This document shows positions 10,690-21,519 of a stretch of 64,000 bases of DNA, piece after piece; position 1 is the first letter of the stretch; the number at the start of each line of letters is the position of its first letter. The notes under the pieces are model-generated. The model worked only from the letters and a program-made list of their open reading frames with translations. It had not been told where the DNA came from and made no database searches. The DNA comes from Hibiscus mutabilis (Eukaryota; Streptophyta; Magnoliopsida; Malvales; Malvaceae), in the NCBI GenBank assembly GCA_019671005.1, contig CM033719.1, forward strand, positions 23,982,750 to 24,046,749. The letters are read 5' to 3'. The position numbers and the translations under genes are program-made.

Positions 10690-11560
10690 CATCCTTTGCC
10701 TTCTACAATAGAGCCAAAGACTGTTACTCAAGTTCTAAAAGACCCACTACGGAGACAAGCCATGGATGATGAGTTTAATGCTTTCCTACGCAACCAAACC
10801 TGGGATCTTGTTCTACAGTCCACACAATCTGTCGTAGGGTGCAAATGGGTATTCCGTGTAAAACGGTGTACTGATAGCTCTATTGATTGTTACAAGGGTC
10901 GACTAGTAGCGAAAGGGTATTCTCAAGAAGCTAGTCATGACGACTTTGAGACATTTAGTCTTGTGATGAAACATGTTATCGTGCGTATTATTTTCACTCT
11001 TGCCCTCCATCATGCATGGCCCATCAAGTAACTTGACATTAATAATGCCTTCTTAAATGGCACCCTATATGAGGAAGTCTATCTAGAACAACCTCTAGGG
11101 TATGTTGATTCTACTCACCCATCTCATATTTTTCGGTTGTGTAAAGCCTTGTATGGACTCAAGCAAGCCTTGAGGGCATGGTATGTTGAACTCTCTCAAT
11201 TTCTCATTCACTTTGGTTTTACGAAATTAAAGGTTGATGCCTCTCTCTTCATCTATAATGCAAAGGGATTTATTTTATACTTTCTAGTCTACGTGGATGA
11301 TATTGTGCTTACTGATAATAACACTGATTTTATTGCTCATTTCACCAACATATTATCTACGAAGTTTGCTTTGAAGGATATGGGCTTGCTAAGCCATTTT
11401 CTTGGTATTGAGGCTATTTCTACTCCTACTGGGTTGTTTTTATCTTAGGAGCAATATATTTCTGACATCTTGACTCAGTTTCAGATGGAAAATGCCAAGG
11501 CAATTTCCACACCTATGTCCTCTTCCAACAAGCTACCTTCACTGAAACCATCCACGACCT
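10690..11560 (+). pseudogene. copia reverse transcriptase
   Basis: The frame shows CKWVFRVK, KGRLVAKGYSQ, LDINNAFLNGTLYEEVYLEQ, LYGLKQALRAWY and the active-site box VYVDDIVLT, all in copia RT order. Stops fall at 11029-11031, where copia elements have Gln before LD(I/V), and at 11446-11448. RT would copy element RNA into cDNA. The YVDD aspartates are intact but the polyprotein is broken, so this is a pseudogene. Confidence 0.92.
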
Positions 11561-11599
11561 TGATATTTTTGGGTATTGTTAACTACTTAGTCTCCTTCA

Positions 11600-12245
11600 G
11601 TAACTCACACTTACTCGTCCAGATATTTCTTTTGCCATGAATCATCTGGCGCAATACATGCATGGTCCTTCATTTGCACATTGGAAAGCAGCCAAGCGCA
11701 TCCTACATTATCTCAAAAGAACATTATGCCATGGCATTCTTTTTCGTTCGGCATCTTTCCTTCCTCTCACCACCTTTTTTTATGCGGACTGGAGAGGATC
11801 CTCTAGGGACGGTTGATCCACTACTGGATATGCTATTTATCTTGGATTTAATCTTATTTCTTAGAAGTCAGCTCCTCAGAAAACTGTTTCTCGTTCCTCC
11901 ACAGAAGCTGAATATTGTGCCATGGCAAATGCAACTGCTGAAGTGCTTTGGGTCCAACATCTTCTTCAAGAAATTGTCGTGGCATTACCAAAACCACCAT
12001 CTCCCTTCTGCGACAATCTCAGTGCCACATATGTTTGCAAAAATCTAGTTTTCCATTCTCGTATGAAGCATCTTGCCTTTGATTACTTCTTTGTTCATGA
12101 CTTAGTTGCTACGGGTTCCCTACTTGTTCAACACATTCCCTCTAAGGCTCAGATTGCGGATACGCTCACCAAACCGCTTGGTCGTAATCTCTTCATCCAT
12201 TTTTGGTCCAAGATTGGAGTCTCTGATAGATCATCTATCTTGTGA
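11600..12245 (+). pseudogene. copia RNase H and pol C-terminus
   Basis: Recognisable blocks are STTGYAIYLG, VSRSSTEAEYCAMA (with the catalytic Glu), the HIPSKAQIADTLTKPLG block and the final stop at 12243-12245. Stops interrupt it near 11815 and 11863. The first part (11560-11800) is out of frame with the rest, so at least one indel is present. RNase H would remove RNA from the RNA-DNA hybrid during reverse transcription. Confidence 0.88.
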
Positions 12246-12485
12246 GGGGCGTATTAAGGATAAAGATAAGATAAATTTTATCTCATTCAAATCCATGAGA
12301 TAACTCTTAGTCAAATCTCATTCAAATCCTATCTTATCCTACCTCTATCACAATCTTATCTTGTATTTAAATATTTGATTTGTATTTAATATTTGATTTC
12401 CCTTATCCTTGTATATTCATTTGTAAGCCTATATATAGGTTAATTGTAAATATTATCATTCGTCAGATATACAAATCCTTTACAG
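12244..12485 (+). mobile_element. copia polypurine tract and 3' LTR
   Basis: GAGGGGCG after the pol stop is the polypurine tract. The LTR starts about 12249 (TATTAAGG, probably once TGTTAAGG) and ends about 12485 (TTTACA). It is rich in CTTATC/GATAAG words and has a CTATATATAG TATA-like box near 12429. The 5' LTR that would confirm the borders is absent from the window. Confidence 0.75.
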
Positions 12486-12748
12486 TCAACTGAACCAAAT
12501 ATGTTGGACAGACCAACCCAACCGTCTGTCATCGCCGCGTTGATCGAGCTGTTGACTTTTCTTGTAGGTCCTTACTCGAGGGTTTAGAGACATTCTGAGT
12601 TCGTTGGTGCAGTCTATTTCACCAAATTCAAACTTGGTAAGTTGTTTTCATGCATTTTATTCTCTAAAGTAATATGGTAAAGTGTTTTTGCTTACGGGGT
12701 CGTGTTTGTTTGATCTGAGGGTTTTATGGACTCGAATGTCAGATTTAA
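12486..12748 (+). other. Unassigned gap between copia and CACTA
   Basis: 263 bp with no recognised feature. It has two splice-like sites: a pyrimidine-rich stretch ending CTTGTAG near 12567 and CTTGGTAAGT near 12634. It may be the flank into which the CACTA element inserted, or a captured gene fragment. No open frame supports a function. Confidence 0.4.
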
Positions 12749-12765
12749 CACTATAACAAAATAGG
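12749..12765 (-). repeat. CACTA terminal inverted repeat
   Basis: CACTATAACAAAATAGG is the element end on the side downstream of the transposase genes. Its partner would lie beyond the window. Confidence 0.85.
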
Positions 12766-12769
12766 TTTT

Positions 12770-13010
12770 TTTAGTGCCGCCAAAAACCCTCGCGGCGCTA
12801 AGAAAAATGTCACGAAAAGTTCTTCTGAAACCAGCGCCGCAAATGTTAGCGGCTTTTTCAGTACAAATGCCACAAAATGTTGTATTTTTAGTGGCATTTT
12901 TTTAGAGAAATACAACAAAAGTTCGTGTTCTGTAGCAACATTTTATTAACAAAATGTCGCATATACCTTCTTTATAGCGATGTTTGTTCCAAAAATGTGG
13001 CAATATGTAG
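12770..13010 (-). repeat. CACTA subterminal repeats
   Basis: GC-containing words such as GCGGCGC, AGCGCCGC and AAATGTCGC/AAATGCCAC recur in both orientations over about 240 bp next to the TIR. In CACTA elements such subterminal motifs are bound by the TNPA-type protein. Confidence 0.7.
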
Positions 13011-13470
13011 AAATACTTAACAACAAAATTATATACTACCTAAATTTAACCTGTAACATTATCTAATAACAGCAAATTTGAAAAATAATTACAAAAATTA
13101 AGTAGAAATACTTAACAACAAAAACAAATCCAAGTGTAGAGCATTAAAGTGAAATGTAGTTCAACGTTTGAAATGTAGTTCAAAATTGTTCATTAGAATT
13201 CACACAACATGAACGAACCTAAAATCAACTAAGACGACAGATTCTTTGGTTGATTCTGCTTTAACATCGCCATCATTTCTTGAAATTGATTTTGAAGATT
13301 TTGGTATGATGCTTCTCTCTCAGCTTCTATCGCTTCTCTCACTTGTCTCTCAGCTTCTCTCGCTTCTCTTTCAGCTTCTCACACTTCTACTTTAGCTTGA
13401 AATTGAGTTAACTTTTATTTTAAATGATTAACTTCTTCCTGGGAAGACTGGCTCGTGATGGCATGTACTA

Positions 13471-14827
13471 AGATGAGTTAGATCCAAAATATTTTGTTGC
13501 GGTAACGAATGATCCTTGGCAGCAAACCCGATCGTATCTTTCTAAACCCAAAATGTTAGCAATAACTTGATTTTCGATCTCATCTACATTAGCAGAACCA
13601 TTAGTTGAAGATGTAGCTTCATACTCTGTCTTTTTTTCCCTCAATTTTGCCTGATAATCAATTAAGAAAACGAATTCAAACATTATTTAATATAAAAATG
13701 TTATACTATTGATATAAATATAATACAATCCAGATTTTGTATCCAATAAATATACCATAATTTCTGCAGCTTCAGGAGTCATAGGAGAGCCATCCTTTTT
13801 GTGTGTGTAATGGTGAAGAGCTTTATCCGTCCAACGCTAGTGTCTATTGTAACTTGCTACATCGTATAATAGAAATTAATACTTACAAAAAAGTAATACA
13901 TTAAGAAATAATCAATAATTAAAGAAAATAATGCAAAGCTCTTCGACCCAGCTGTGCGAGTAAACTTCTGTTGTCTGCTAGCAACTTCAATGCATTCTCG
14001 ATCCTACAATTTAAAATTTGCATTACATATAAAACCAATATTATAATGACAAAATATTATTTTTTTAAAATTGCATCGATCATACCTTTCCTCTCGTTAA
14101 ACTCCAAAACCTGACTGTATCTTCCCATTAATACCAGAGTATTCCTAGTGGGACATTTTGCAGCTGCTCTTGAAGGCTGAGATTATTCTTGAAATATGTC
14201 TTTTTCAATAAGCTCTTATGGTCTCTCCAATTCTTTCCTAATGCATGCTCCACATAATTGTTTGAGACCTGTAAAGAAAAATTATCCTACAAATTACACA
14301 ATCAAAGTAAATGTAAATTACTATTGAACTGTAATGGATTATCTATTACAATAACATTATTATCTTAACAAGATCTAGATTTTGGTTTTTGTTACTATTC
14401 GGCATCTGACGCCATGACTCATAATTGATCGCAAAAGTGTAGCATTGTGTGCAACAATACCTAAGTAACTGGCCAGGGCACCTGCTTCTGCCCCCAATAG
14501 GTTGGCCAACATCGTTTATCGAAACTTTCACGCGGTCCCCAGCAGGAAGATTGTATAATTCCATCAATGTCGTGCACCCTCTAGTCTTGCGCCTTCGACC
14601 ATTTTCAGCTATATAAGAAATATTTCAGTAAAATTTTTAAAATCAAGTCGATAATAACAAATAGCTAGAATTTAAATAAAGTGTTGAACATTACCTTCAA
14701 TTTGTACATTTTCAACTATTTCTGGAACTTTTGAAGATCCAAAACCAGACAAATCCTCATTATTTGTTACTTCGTCCGCTCGAGGAACTTGAACAATCCG
14801 TAGATCACTTAATTTCCTCCTAGGCAT
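13471..14827 (-). pseudogene. CACTA TNP1-like protein with Transposase_24 domain, intron-split
   Basis: A multi-exon minus-strand gene. A start ATG at 14827-14825 opens MPRRKLSDLRIVQVPRADEV, with a donor-like GTAATG near 14696. Further exon pieces lie near 14600-14346 (GQPIGGRSRCPGQLLRY, NYESWRQMP), 14271-14096 (GKNWRDHKSLLKKTYFK, LTRGK), 14003-13930 (DRECIEVASRQQKF, TAGSKSF), 13860-13760 (HHYTHKKDGSPMTPEAAEIM) and 13683-13471 (REKKTEYEATS, ANILGLERYDRV). The order matches the Transposase_24 family: WRxxKxxLK, HTxGSKSF, Hxx(K)DGS, then a VLGxExxGRVRG-like end, here decayed to ILGLERYDRVCC. One stop in the 14271-14096 exon suggests decay. In En/Spm, the TNPA-type protein binds subterminal repeats to help excision. 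Exact splice sites are estimates. Confidence 0.75.
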
Positions 14828-14999
14828 AATACCTGCAATAAACAAAACAATTAGTAACTAGTAGCAACAATACTATTAATGTATGTATTCGATAGCAAGT
14901 TAGAAGTTATAATATTATAAATTAATAAGTTAAGACATAAATCTTACTACATTGTTATGTAGTCAGTTTTCATTAAAATCTTCATCCATGTCCTCCTGA

Positions 15000-15608
15000 A
15001 CCCATTGGAATTACGAACTCGAACTACTGATTGTTCCATCTAAGTTTTGTCCTACAAAAGGCAACATTTCTGATCTTGTTTCAATCTCATCTCTACTTCC
15101 ATTCCCGATGTCTATCAAGTCTCTAGGGGTGTTACGGAGTACAACATACCAACCCTCATCCATTGGATCATGGCAATAAAAAACTTGTTTGACTTGAGAA
15201 GAAAATATGTATGGTTTGTCCATCAATTATTGACCTGTGTGAATTAATCGAGAGAATTTCACCATTGTAAAACCAAATTGATCTCTTTCATTGAAAAACC
15301 AATTTGATCTCTTTTAATGCCTCAAGTAGTATTTACATCAGCCCAGTCACAACAAAATATACATCGTTGCGTTTTCCATAATAATCTAACTCAATAATGT
15401 CTGTAAGAATTGCATAATATTCTACATCTCTCTTCACATGATGATTGTCCCTAGCACTAGCATAAATTGTAGTTGAAGAAGTAACAACTACTCCACAATT
15501 TTTTGTCCTCCTTAATCTTTCCCGAGATTTCGTGTGGAACCTAAACCCGTTAATGAGAAATGCATTATATCTATTAACAATTCTATTCGGATCTTGAGAA
15601 AGCCATTT
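15000..15608 (-). pseudogene. CACTA TNP2 transposase C-terminal part (DUF4216)
   Basis: Reading leftwards from 15608: TKWLSQDP, FLINGFRFHTKSRE, RTKNCGVVV and YYAILTDIIELDYYG, then, after a frame break near 15333, PYIFSSQVKQVFYCHDPMDE and GWYVVLRNTPRDLIDI. These are the blocks of DUF4216 at the C-terminus of TNP2-type CACTA transposases. The catalytic Transposase_21 domain would lie upstream but is cut off by the inserted retroelements at 15609. The frame break shows it had decayed or decayed after interruption. Confidence 0.8.
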
Positions 15609-15614
15609 CGTAAC
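15609..15614 (+). mobile_element. First 6 bp of family B LTR1, including TSD of C
   Basis: CGTAAC precedes the C element start. Family B LTRs start TGTAACACC, and the C element's right flank at 53853 reads GTAACACC. C therefore entered B between its 6th and 7th base, duplicating GTAAC (15610-15614 and 53853-53857). The first base is C instead of T. An alternative is that the 5 bp are CACTA sequence and the match to B is chance. Confidence 0.65.
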
Positions 15615-15807
15615 TGTAGACACTAAATTTTGTCTAGGTTTAAATTAAAAATTCTCGAAATAAGATCAATCCACATCACCCTTTTAATACCCAAAACCTT
15701 ATACCCTAAGCCCAAAATTACATGGCCCATTATATATGATTTTACATAGTAAAAAATAAATACAAAACAAAAAATGAAAATCCCAACTCCTTCCTCATTA
15801 CAGCTTT
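15615..15807 (+). mobile_element. Family C LTR1, left part
   Basis: TGTAGACACTAAATTTTGTC and the following bases match the starts of LTR2 and LTR3. It is interrupted after TSD GCTTT (15803-15807) by element G; the LTR resumes at 26427. LTR2 (38969-38973) and LTR3 (51578-51582) carry the uninterrupted site. Confidence 0.92.
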
Positions 15808-18800
15808 TGTAACACCCCAATAGTTGTTTAGTGACCAAATAGTAAAGATTTGAAATTTGGTGGTTTTAGTTTAGTGACTAAAAAGTAAGATTTTAAAGTT
15901 TAGGGGCTAAAGTGAAAAGTTGAGAAACGTTTAAGGACCAACATGGTAATTTTCCCAATAATTATTTTATTCTATAAATTAATAGATCACCTAAGGGTTT
16001 GGATTGAATATAAAAATTATGGTTTGATCTGATGTTTCTATTATTGGGAAATTACAGTTGAAGTTTAAAATGGAATTCGGGTAATCATATGAACTCGGAA
16101 TGTTGTAAAATTTTGAAGGGAGTTTTAAGATGACCCGAGGAATATGAAATTATGGTTTTGAATCGTTTTTAATTAATTTAGATTTGATTCTATTTAGTAT
16201 TTTGTGTAGGTGATGGAATGGCATTTTTGTAGATATGATATTTCATTAATGGCAATTTAGCCATTTCACCTATACTTTTTAATATAAAATGATTATGGAA
16301 GATGATAAGGATGAGGTGTTGGCTTTCTATTGGTTATAACTCAAGGGAAAATTAGTCATTTGACTATTTTGGAGATTTTTTTTATAATTAGCCAAATATA
16401 AAGACATTTAGCATCAAATTAAAGAAAGAAAAATTTTGGAAATTTTTCTCATCTTTCTCCCAAGGTGCCGAGTTCTCCAACCCTAGGTAAGAGAAATTTT
16501 TGGTTCAATTTTAAGCTTGATTGGATTGGTTTTTGGGTTGAGACATGAAATAAGAAATTAATCTCTATGAAATTCTCTTTCTTTTGGTACAAATTGTATG
16601 TGGTTTTCATGTCTCTAAGTTGAATTTTGAAAGATAGGTTGGATGAAGGACATATTGAAATCTTGTGTTTTATGATTCTATCAAGTTGGATATGGTGTTG
16701 TAGTGTTATTTTTATGCTTATAGTGATGAAAATGTTAAGATTTAAAGTATGGAGAATTTTTGGTGAAGTTGGAAAATTAGGGGAAATTATGTCAAAATAT
16801 ATTTTTGATGAGGGAAGTGATTTGAAATGATGTTTTTCATGTTTGGTTGAAGTTGGAATGTTGAAAACTTGAGTGATGGACTATTATGTCAATTATGCAA
16901 AATTAAAGGGTTGAAGTGTAGGAATTTATTTTAATGTTGGTTATGAAGAATTATGTATTTTACATGCTTTAAAGTGTTGTTTGAAGCAAAAATCCCATGT
17001 TGAAGTGTTAGGGACCATTTCGGCAATTATCTAAATTATTGGGGAAATTTTTGTAAAATGTTAATTTAAAGTACTTAGGTTGAGTGTTATCACCTAAGCA
17101 TTATTTTAATATTTGTATTGTTGAACATGGGATTGAATAGTGAAAATTCAAAATGTAGGGTGATTGAGTATAAGTGAAAGAAATGAGAATTTCTAGGAAG
17201 TTATGAAGTGAAGGGGTAGATTGAATTGAAGAAAGTATTGATATGTTGTTAGTACATTAAAGGAATTGTTATGAAATTTTCTCCTATTAATGTACTTAGT
17301 GGATTGATAATCTAACATATAAATTTTAATGTATGTGTTATGGTTGGATGAATACAAGCAGCTAAACAAGTTCGAGATCGAAATCAGTTGAAAGATGAAG
17401 AGAAGGTCCCAGAGTAAACATAATTTGGTACAAGTATATAGTGAGGCATATAAGGTGAGTGCATTTATATGTTTCGAAATATATTTTAATATACTTTTAA
17501 TAATTCTATTTACTTGATTTTATTGAAATAATAACATGGTTTTGTATAAGTTATAAGGTGTTTTACAGACAAAAGAAAAAGGTTAGTACATGATAGGGTA
17601 TGAACTGCCCTATTATGTTTTATTTTGAAAAGTTATTATTAAGTATGGTGATATATGAATCAATTACAAAATGATAAATTACAAGTTAATGATATATATT
17701 TATTGCTCAAGTTTATGATATAGAGTTACAGTATAGTGGCATGCCATTAGAGGTCTACCAGTCTAGGACTGCATGTAGCTACACACCGATCTTCGGATCT
17801 ATATGTTTACCGACACCTTATGTGTTTATATGTTTTCGGCACTTTATGTGTCTACAGGTTATCGTCACTTCAGTGACTAGTACTCAAGGATTATCGACCT
17901 TGCATACTTCAATTTCTCTTTATACAATTCTTGGGCTAATTATAAAGTTAATCTATATGAAATTCACCATTTCTCATGGTATAAGAAAGGTTTAAAATGA
18001 ACTTGCCTAACCATGTTCTTATTTATTTCAATATTTACTTTTACGACTACCTAATGCCTTACTATGTTATACTTAGCGTGTGTGTTTTGTATGTACACAT
18101 GTAGGTTGATAAGACACGGTGGTAAGCAGCAGTAGCTCGGATTATTTTTGCGGACGAGCACAAGCTACATGTTATCATAGTATCATTTTGATATCCTATA
18201 TGGTATTTTGATTAGTGGCATGTATAAAGTAAAACTCTTGTATTTTGTGTAAACCTAGCTCTAATATCTCTAAAGATGGTGATGTTTTTATTTGAAATGT
18301 GATTTAGTAATGTTATTAGGTAATTTGTATTGATATAGAAATAGTTTTGTAGACTTATAATCGAAATAAGTAAAAATTGTATTAAAATTCCGCACTGGGC
18401 AGTTAGTTTGAAAAATCACTATAAATTCTACCGGTTGAGTTAAATGATAAATTTTACATGTATGAACTAGAAATTGAGTCTAGTTTATTTTTAAGAAAAC
18501 GGTGACTGATTTTGAGGTCTGTACTAAAAGTTATGAATTTTTATTTGACGAAAGGTCAGAAAAACTAGATAGCAGAATTTTGGAAACCTTATATTGTGTC
18601 GAGACTTTGAGAATTTTATAATTTTTTATAGATTTTATTAATTTTTATGGAATATACCGTTAGAATCATGTTCGAATCTAGTTTTTATTGGTATAAATAG
18701 AGTTGAATTCCGATTTGTAGACTTTCCGGTAGAAACAAAAATGTGGAAAGTGGTACAGAATACTATTTTTACTAGAAGCAAAATTTGAAACGTTTTTCAG

Positions 18801-18859
18801 TAATATTTTATAACATTACCGACTCGTATTTGGAAACGAATACGGGAAGGTGTGTTACA
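15808..18859 (+). mobile_element. Element G 5' LTR
   Basis: Starts TGTAACACCCC and ends GTGTGTTACA. It carries about 208 bp (near 17610-17817) that the 3' LTR lacks. The missing piece includes a GATC-TTCG-GATC hairpin at 17788-17799. A GTCAC-TTCA-GTGAC hairpin lies at 17864-17877 and a degraded form of the shared LTR stem-loop at 18060-18078, followed by GTAGGTT near 18102. Confidence 0.93.
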
Positions 18860-18864
18860 TTTAT

Positions 18865-18877
18865 TGGTATCAGAGCT
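18865..18877 (+). promoter_or_regulatory. Primer binding site of G, initiator tRNA-Met
   Basis: TGGTATCAGAGCT starts 5 bp after the 5' LTR. Confidence 0.92.
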
Positions 18878-19021
18878 ATAGGTTTAGTCGGTTCTGGAAG
18901 GGAAATATTATTTATAAATGTTGGAAGTGTATACATGCCACAGGATGTCATAATTACTATTGATGACGCTAGTATAATTGATATGCTTGCTTACTAACTT
19001 GAAATGTTATTGTGAGTACAG

Positions 19022-20047
19022 ATGTCTGGGAATATAGGATCGCGTCAGGCGACCCATATAGAGGGTCAAAATGACCCTGAGGTTGGTGAGGGAGCTAGTT
19101 ATGTTCAGCCGATAGTACAGTCTGATGAAAATGTTCCTGTTCAGCCTGGAATACCGGAACAAAGTCAAGGAAATTTTCTACAAGTTTTAGAGATGATTAT
19201 TAATCGGCCTCCTCAAATCTTTATTGCTAAAGAGTTAAAGAAGCTGGGAGCAACGGATTTCACCGATGGAGATCATGTTACTGCGGATCTTTGGCTAAAT
19301 GATTTAAAGATCATGCTCGAAAGATTACATTGTGATGATCGGAAGAAGTTGGAAGGAGCTGTGTCTTTGCTGAAAGGGCAGTCACGAATTTGGTGGACAA
19401 ATGTCACTACTTGTCCTCAAGAAGAGATTGCCTGGGAGTTCTTTCTTCGTGAGTTCCGTAACAAGTATATTGGTGACATGTATATCCGCGAAATGAGAAA
19501 TGAATTTATGAATCTTAAACAAGGTGATAGGACAGTATACGAATACGAGTGCGAATTCAACAAATTGAGCCATTTTTCTTTAGAGTTGATTCCTACTGAG
19601 AAGGATCGTACCTCTTGCTTCATTGAAGGATTGGATCCTGATTATAAAGTGGTGTTGATTGCTATGGATATCACTAGATTTCAAGATGCTGTCAACCGAG
19701 CAAAAGGGATGGAAAAAGTTCTACTAGAAAAGCTAGCAGCTCGGGATGTGCAATCTCAGAAAAGAAGTTATAGAGGACCTTTTGGTTCATCATCATCTAA
19801 GCGAGGCAAAGGCTCATACCAGAGCAACCGAGCACAAAGATTTGGATCGGGGAAGTCCAAAGGTTTGCAGGCCTTTGCTGCAAAGACAGGAGGTTTAAGG
19901 AAATATCAAAGCCCAGCTCAGTGTGATCATTGTGGCAAATTCCATTTTGGGCAATGTCGATTTGTTACGATAGCTTGCTTTTGTTGTGGTGCTACTGATC
20001 ATTTTCTCCGAGATTGTTCGAGGGGGGCAATAGACCAGATAAGTTAG
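19022..20047 (+). CDS. Element G Gag polyprotein
   Basis: A 341-residue open frame beginning at the ATG 162 bp after the LTR. The middle part (about residues 60-240) has the Ty3 capsid-type pattern: ADLWLNDLKIMLERL, WEFFLREFRNKYIG, MRNEFMNLKQGDRTVYEYE, SCFIEGLDPDYKVVL. A basic, Ser/Gly-rich stretch follows. The end has a CDHCGKFHFGQC block and a CCHC knuckle CFCCGATDHFLRDC, which together are typical of Tekay/Del Gag. Gag forms the particle and binds RNA. The frame stops at 20045-20047, just after the knuckle; protease continues in another frame, so a frameshift probably separates what was one Gag-Pol frame. This is the only substantial uninterrupted retroelement protein in the window. Confidence 0.9.
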   Translation: MSGNIGSRQATHIEGQNDPEVGEGASYVQPIVQSDENVPVQPGIPEQSQGNFLQVLEMIINRPPQIFIAKELKKLGATDFTDGDHVTADLWLNDLKIMLERLHCDDRKKLEGAVSLLKGQSRIWWTNVTTCPQEEIAWEFFLREFRNKYIGDMYIREMRNEFMNLKQGDRTVYEYECEFNKLSHFSLELIPTEKDRTSCFIEGLDPDYKVVLIAMDITRFQDAVNRAKGMEKVLLEKLAARDVQSQKRSYRGPFGSSSSKRGKGSYQSNRAQRFGSGKSKGLQAFAAKTGGLRKYQSPAQCDHCGKFHFGQCRFVTIACFCCGATDHFLRDCSRGAIDQIS

Positions 20048-20916
20048 AAAGATCAGTAGTTCATAACCATAAAGGTAGATATCAAGGCAAGCAGATATTT
20101 TCTAGAGTTAATCATCCGGGAGTATCTGAAGATGCTTCAAACAATAAATTAAAGACTCTGGCGATAGTCTACCACATCCGTACTGATGAGGATAAAAATG
20201 CACCAGATATTGTTACAGATACTTTCCAACTTTATGGTGAACCTGTATTTGCATTGATAGATCCAGGATCTACTCATTCATATGTTAGTTCTAAGTTAGT
20301 CTGTGATAGAGGGATTATCTTAGAACCTATATTTAGTGAAGTTATGGCAACAAACCCTATAGGCCATAGTGCTCAGGTGAAAAGAAATGGTAGGCAGTAC
20401 CCAATCGTGATACAGGGGATTGAATTCCTAGCTAATTTGATGGAATTGCTTTTTCATGAGTTTGAAATAATCTTGGGTATGGATTGGTTACATGTCTATC
20501 ATGCTATAGTGGATTGTCGTTTGAAACGACTAGTGTTGAAGAGTAAGAAAGGTGTAGAAATAATAGTGAATGGGGAAGGATCTAATGGGTTGAGAAATGT
20601 GATTTCGGCAATGAAAGCAAAGAAATTGTTATACCAGGGATGCCAGGCTTACCTAGCCCATGTTGTAGATGCTCAATCATCAAAGATAGATATAAATAGT
20701 ATTCCAACAGTTCAGGATTTCCTAGATGTATTTCAAGAGGAGTTACCAGGGTTACCTCCGGATCGAGAAGTAAAGTTTGGAATTGATATTTTACCTGGTA
20801 TAGAACTGGTATCGATGGCACCTTATCGGATGTCTCCTATAGAATTGAGAGAATTGAAGGCTCAATTGCAGGAGTTACTGGACCGAGGTTTTATACGACC
20901 TAGTGTATCATCTTGA
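20014..20916 (+). pseudogene. Element G protease and start of RT
   Basis: This frame overlaps the Gag end. It contains FALIDPGSTHSYVSSKLV, the aspartic protease active site in the DPGS form usual for this lineage, then FLDVFQEELPGLPPDREV and DILPGIELVSMAPYRMSP, the entry to Ty3 RT. It ends with TGA at 20914-20916 in the block upstream of the FVKKK motif. The same frame resumes immediately (20917 on), so a single stop separates protease from RT. It is out of frame with Gag. Confidence 0.9.
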
Positions 20917-21519
20917 GGAGCACTGGTATTGTTCGTTAAAAAGAAAGGTGGATCGATGTGGCTATGCATTGATTATCGGCAATTGAACAAGGTGACAATT
21001 AAGAACAAGGATCCTTTACTGAGGATCGATGACTTATTTGACCAGTTAAAAAGAGCAACTGTGTTTTCTAAGATTGATCTTCGGTCAGGTTACTATCAAC
21101 TAAAAGTCAAAGAGGAGGATATTCTGAAAACAACATTTCAGACACGGTATGGACATTATGAGTTTGTGGTGATGCCTTTTGGTCTCACAAATGCTCCTAC
21201 AGCATTTATGGATTTAATGAATAAAGTGTTCCAACTGTACCTAGATCAGTTTGTTGTCGTGTTTATTGATGATATACTGGTCTATTCTAAGAATGAAAAA
21301 GAGCATGATGCCCATTTACAGGTAGTATTACAGATTTTGAGAGATAAGAAGCTTTATGCTAAACTCTCTAAATGTGAATTCTGGCTATCAGAGGTGGCTT
21401 TCTTAGGCCATATTGTTTCTATAGAAGGAATTAGAGTTGATCCTAAAAAGATTCAAGCCATTGTTGAATGGAAACCCCCCAAGAATATACAGAGGTTCAT
21501 AGTTTACTGGATTTACTAG
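20917..21519 (+). pseudogene. Element G reverse transcriptase
   Basis: The frame is continuous from FVKKKGG through LCIDYRQLNKVT, FSKIDLRSGYYQLKV, FVVMPFGLTNAPTAF, the catalytic box VVFIDDILVYS and CEFWLSEVAFLGHIVS. All core Ty3 RT motifs are present and the FIDD aspartates are intact. The frame fails after PKNIQRF near 21500 by an indel, so RNase H lies in another frame. It is separated from protease by one stop at 20914. Confidence 0.93.

Larger units (their letters stand above)
8993..12485 (+). mobile_element. Ty1/copia retrotransposon, 5'-truncated
   Basis: Domains run in copia order: protease, GAG-pre-integrase, integrase, RT, RNase H, then a polypurine tract and a ~237-bp 3' LTR. The 5' LTR, primer site, gag and the start of protease are missing, replaced by the junction at 8970-8992. 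At least eight in-frame stops or frame breaks interrupt pol. The YVDD RT box and small LTR are copia-typical; the exact lineage is not clear. Confidence 0.92.
12749..15608 (-). mobile_element. CACTA (En/Spm) transposon, 3' half
   Basis: It begins with the terminal motif CACTATAACAAAATAGG at 12749 (flank TAA could be a 3-bp target duplication), followed by subterminal repeats and two minus-strand gene remnants with Transposase_24 and DUF4216 features. The order, TNP2-type gene then TNP1-type gene then TIR on the minus strand, matches En/Spm elements. The 5' half is separated by the insertion at 15609 and is not in the window. Confidence 0.88.

Noticed and set aside
17741..17995. 84-codon plus-strand frame in the G 5' LTR
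   Set aside because: It is in a non-coding LTR; the 3' LTR counterpart lacks most of it, and no start context or domain is seen.
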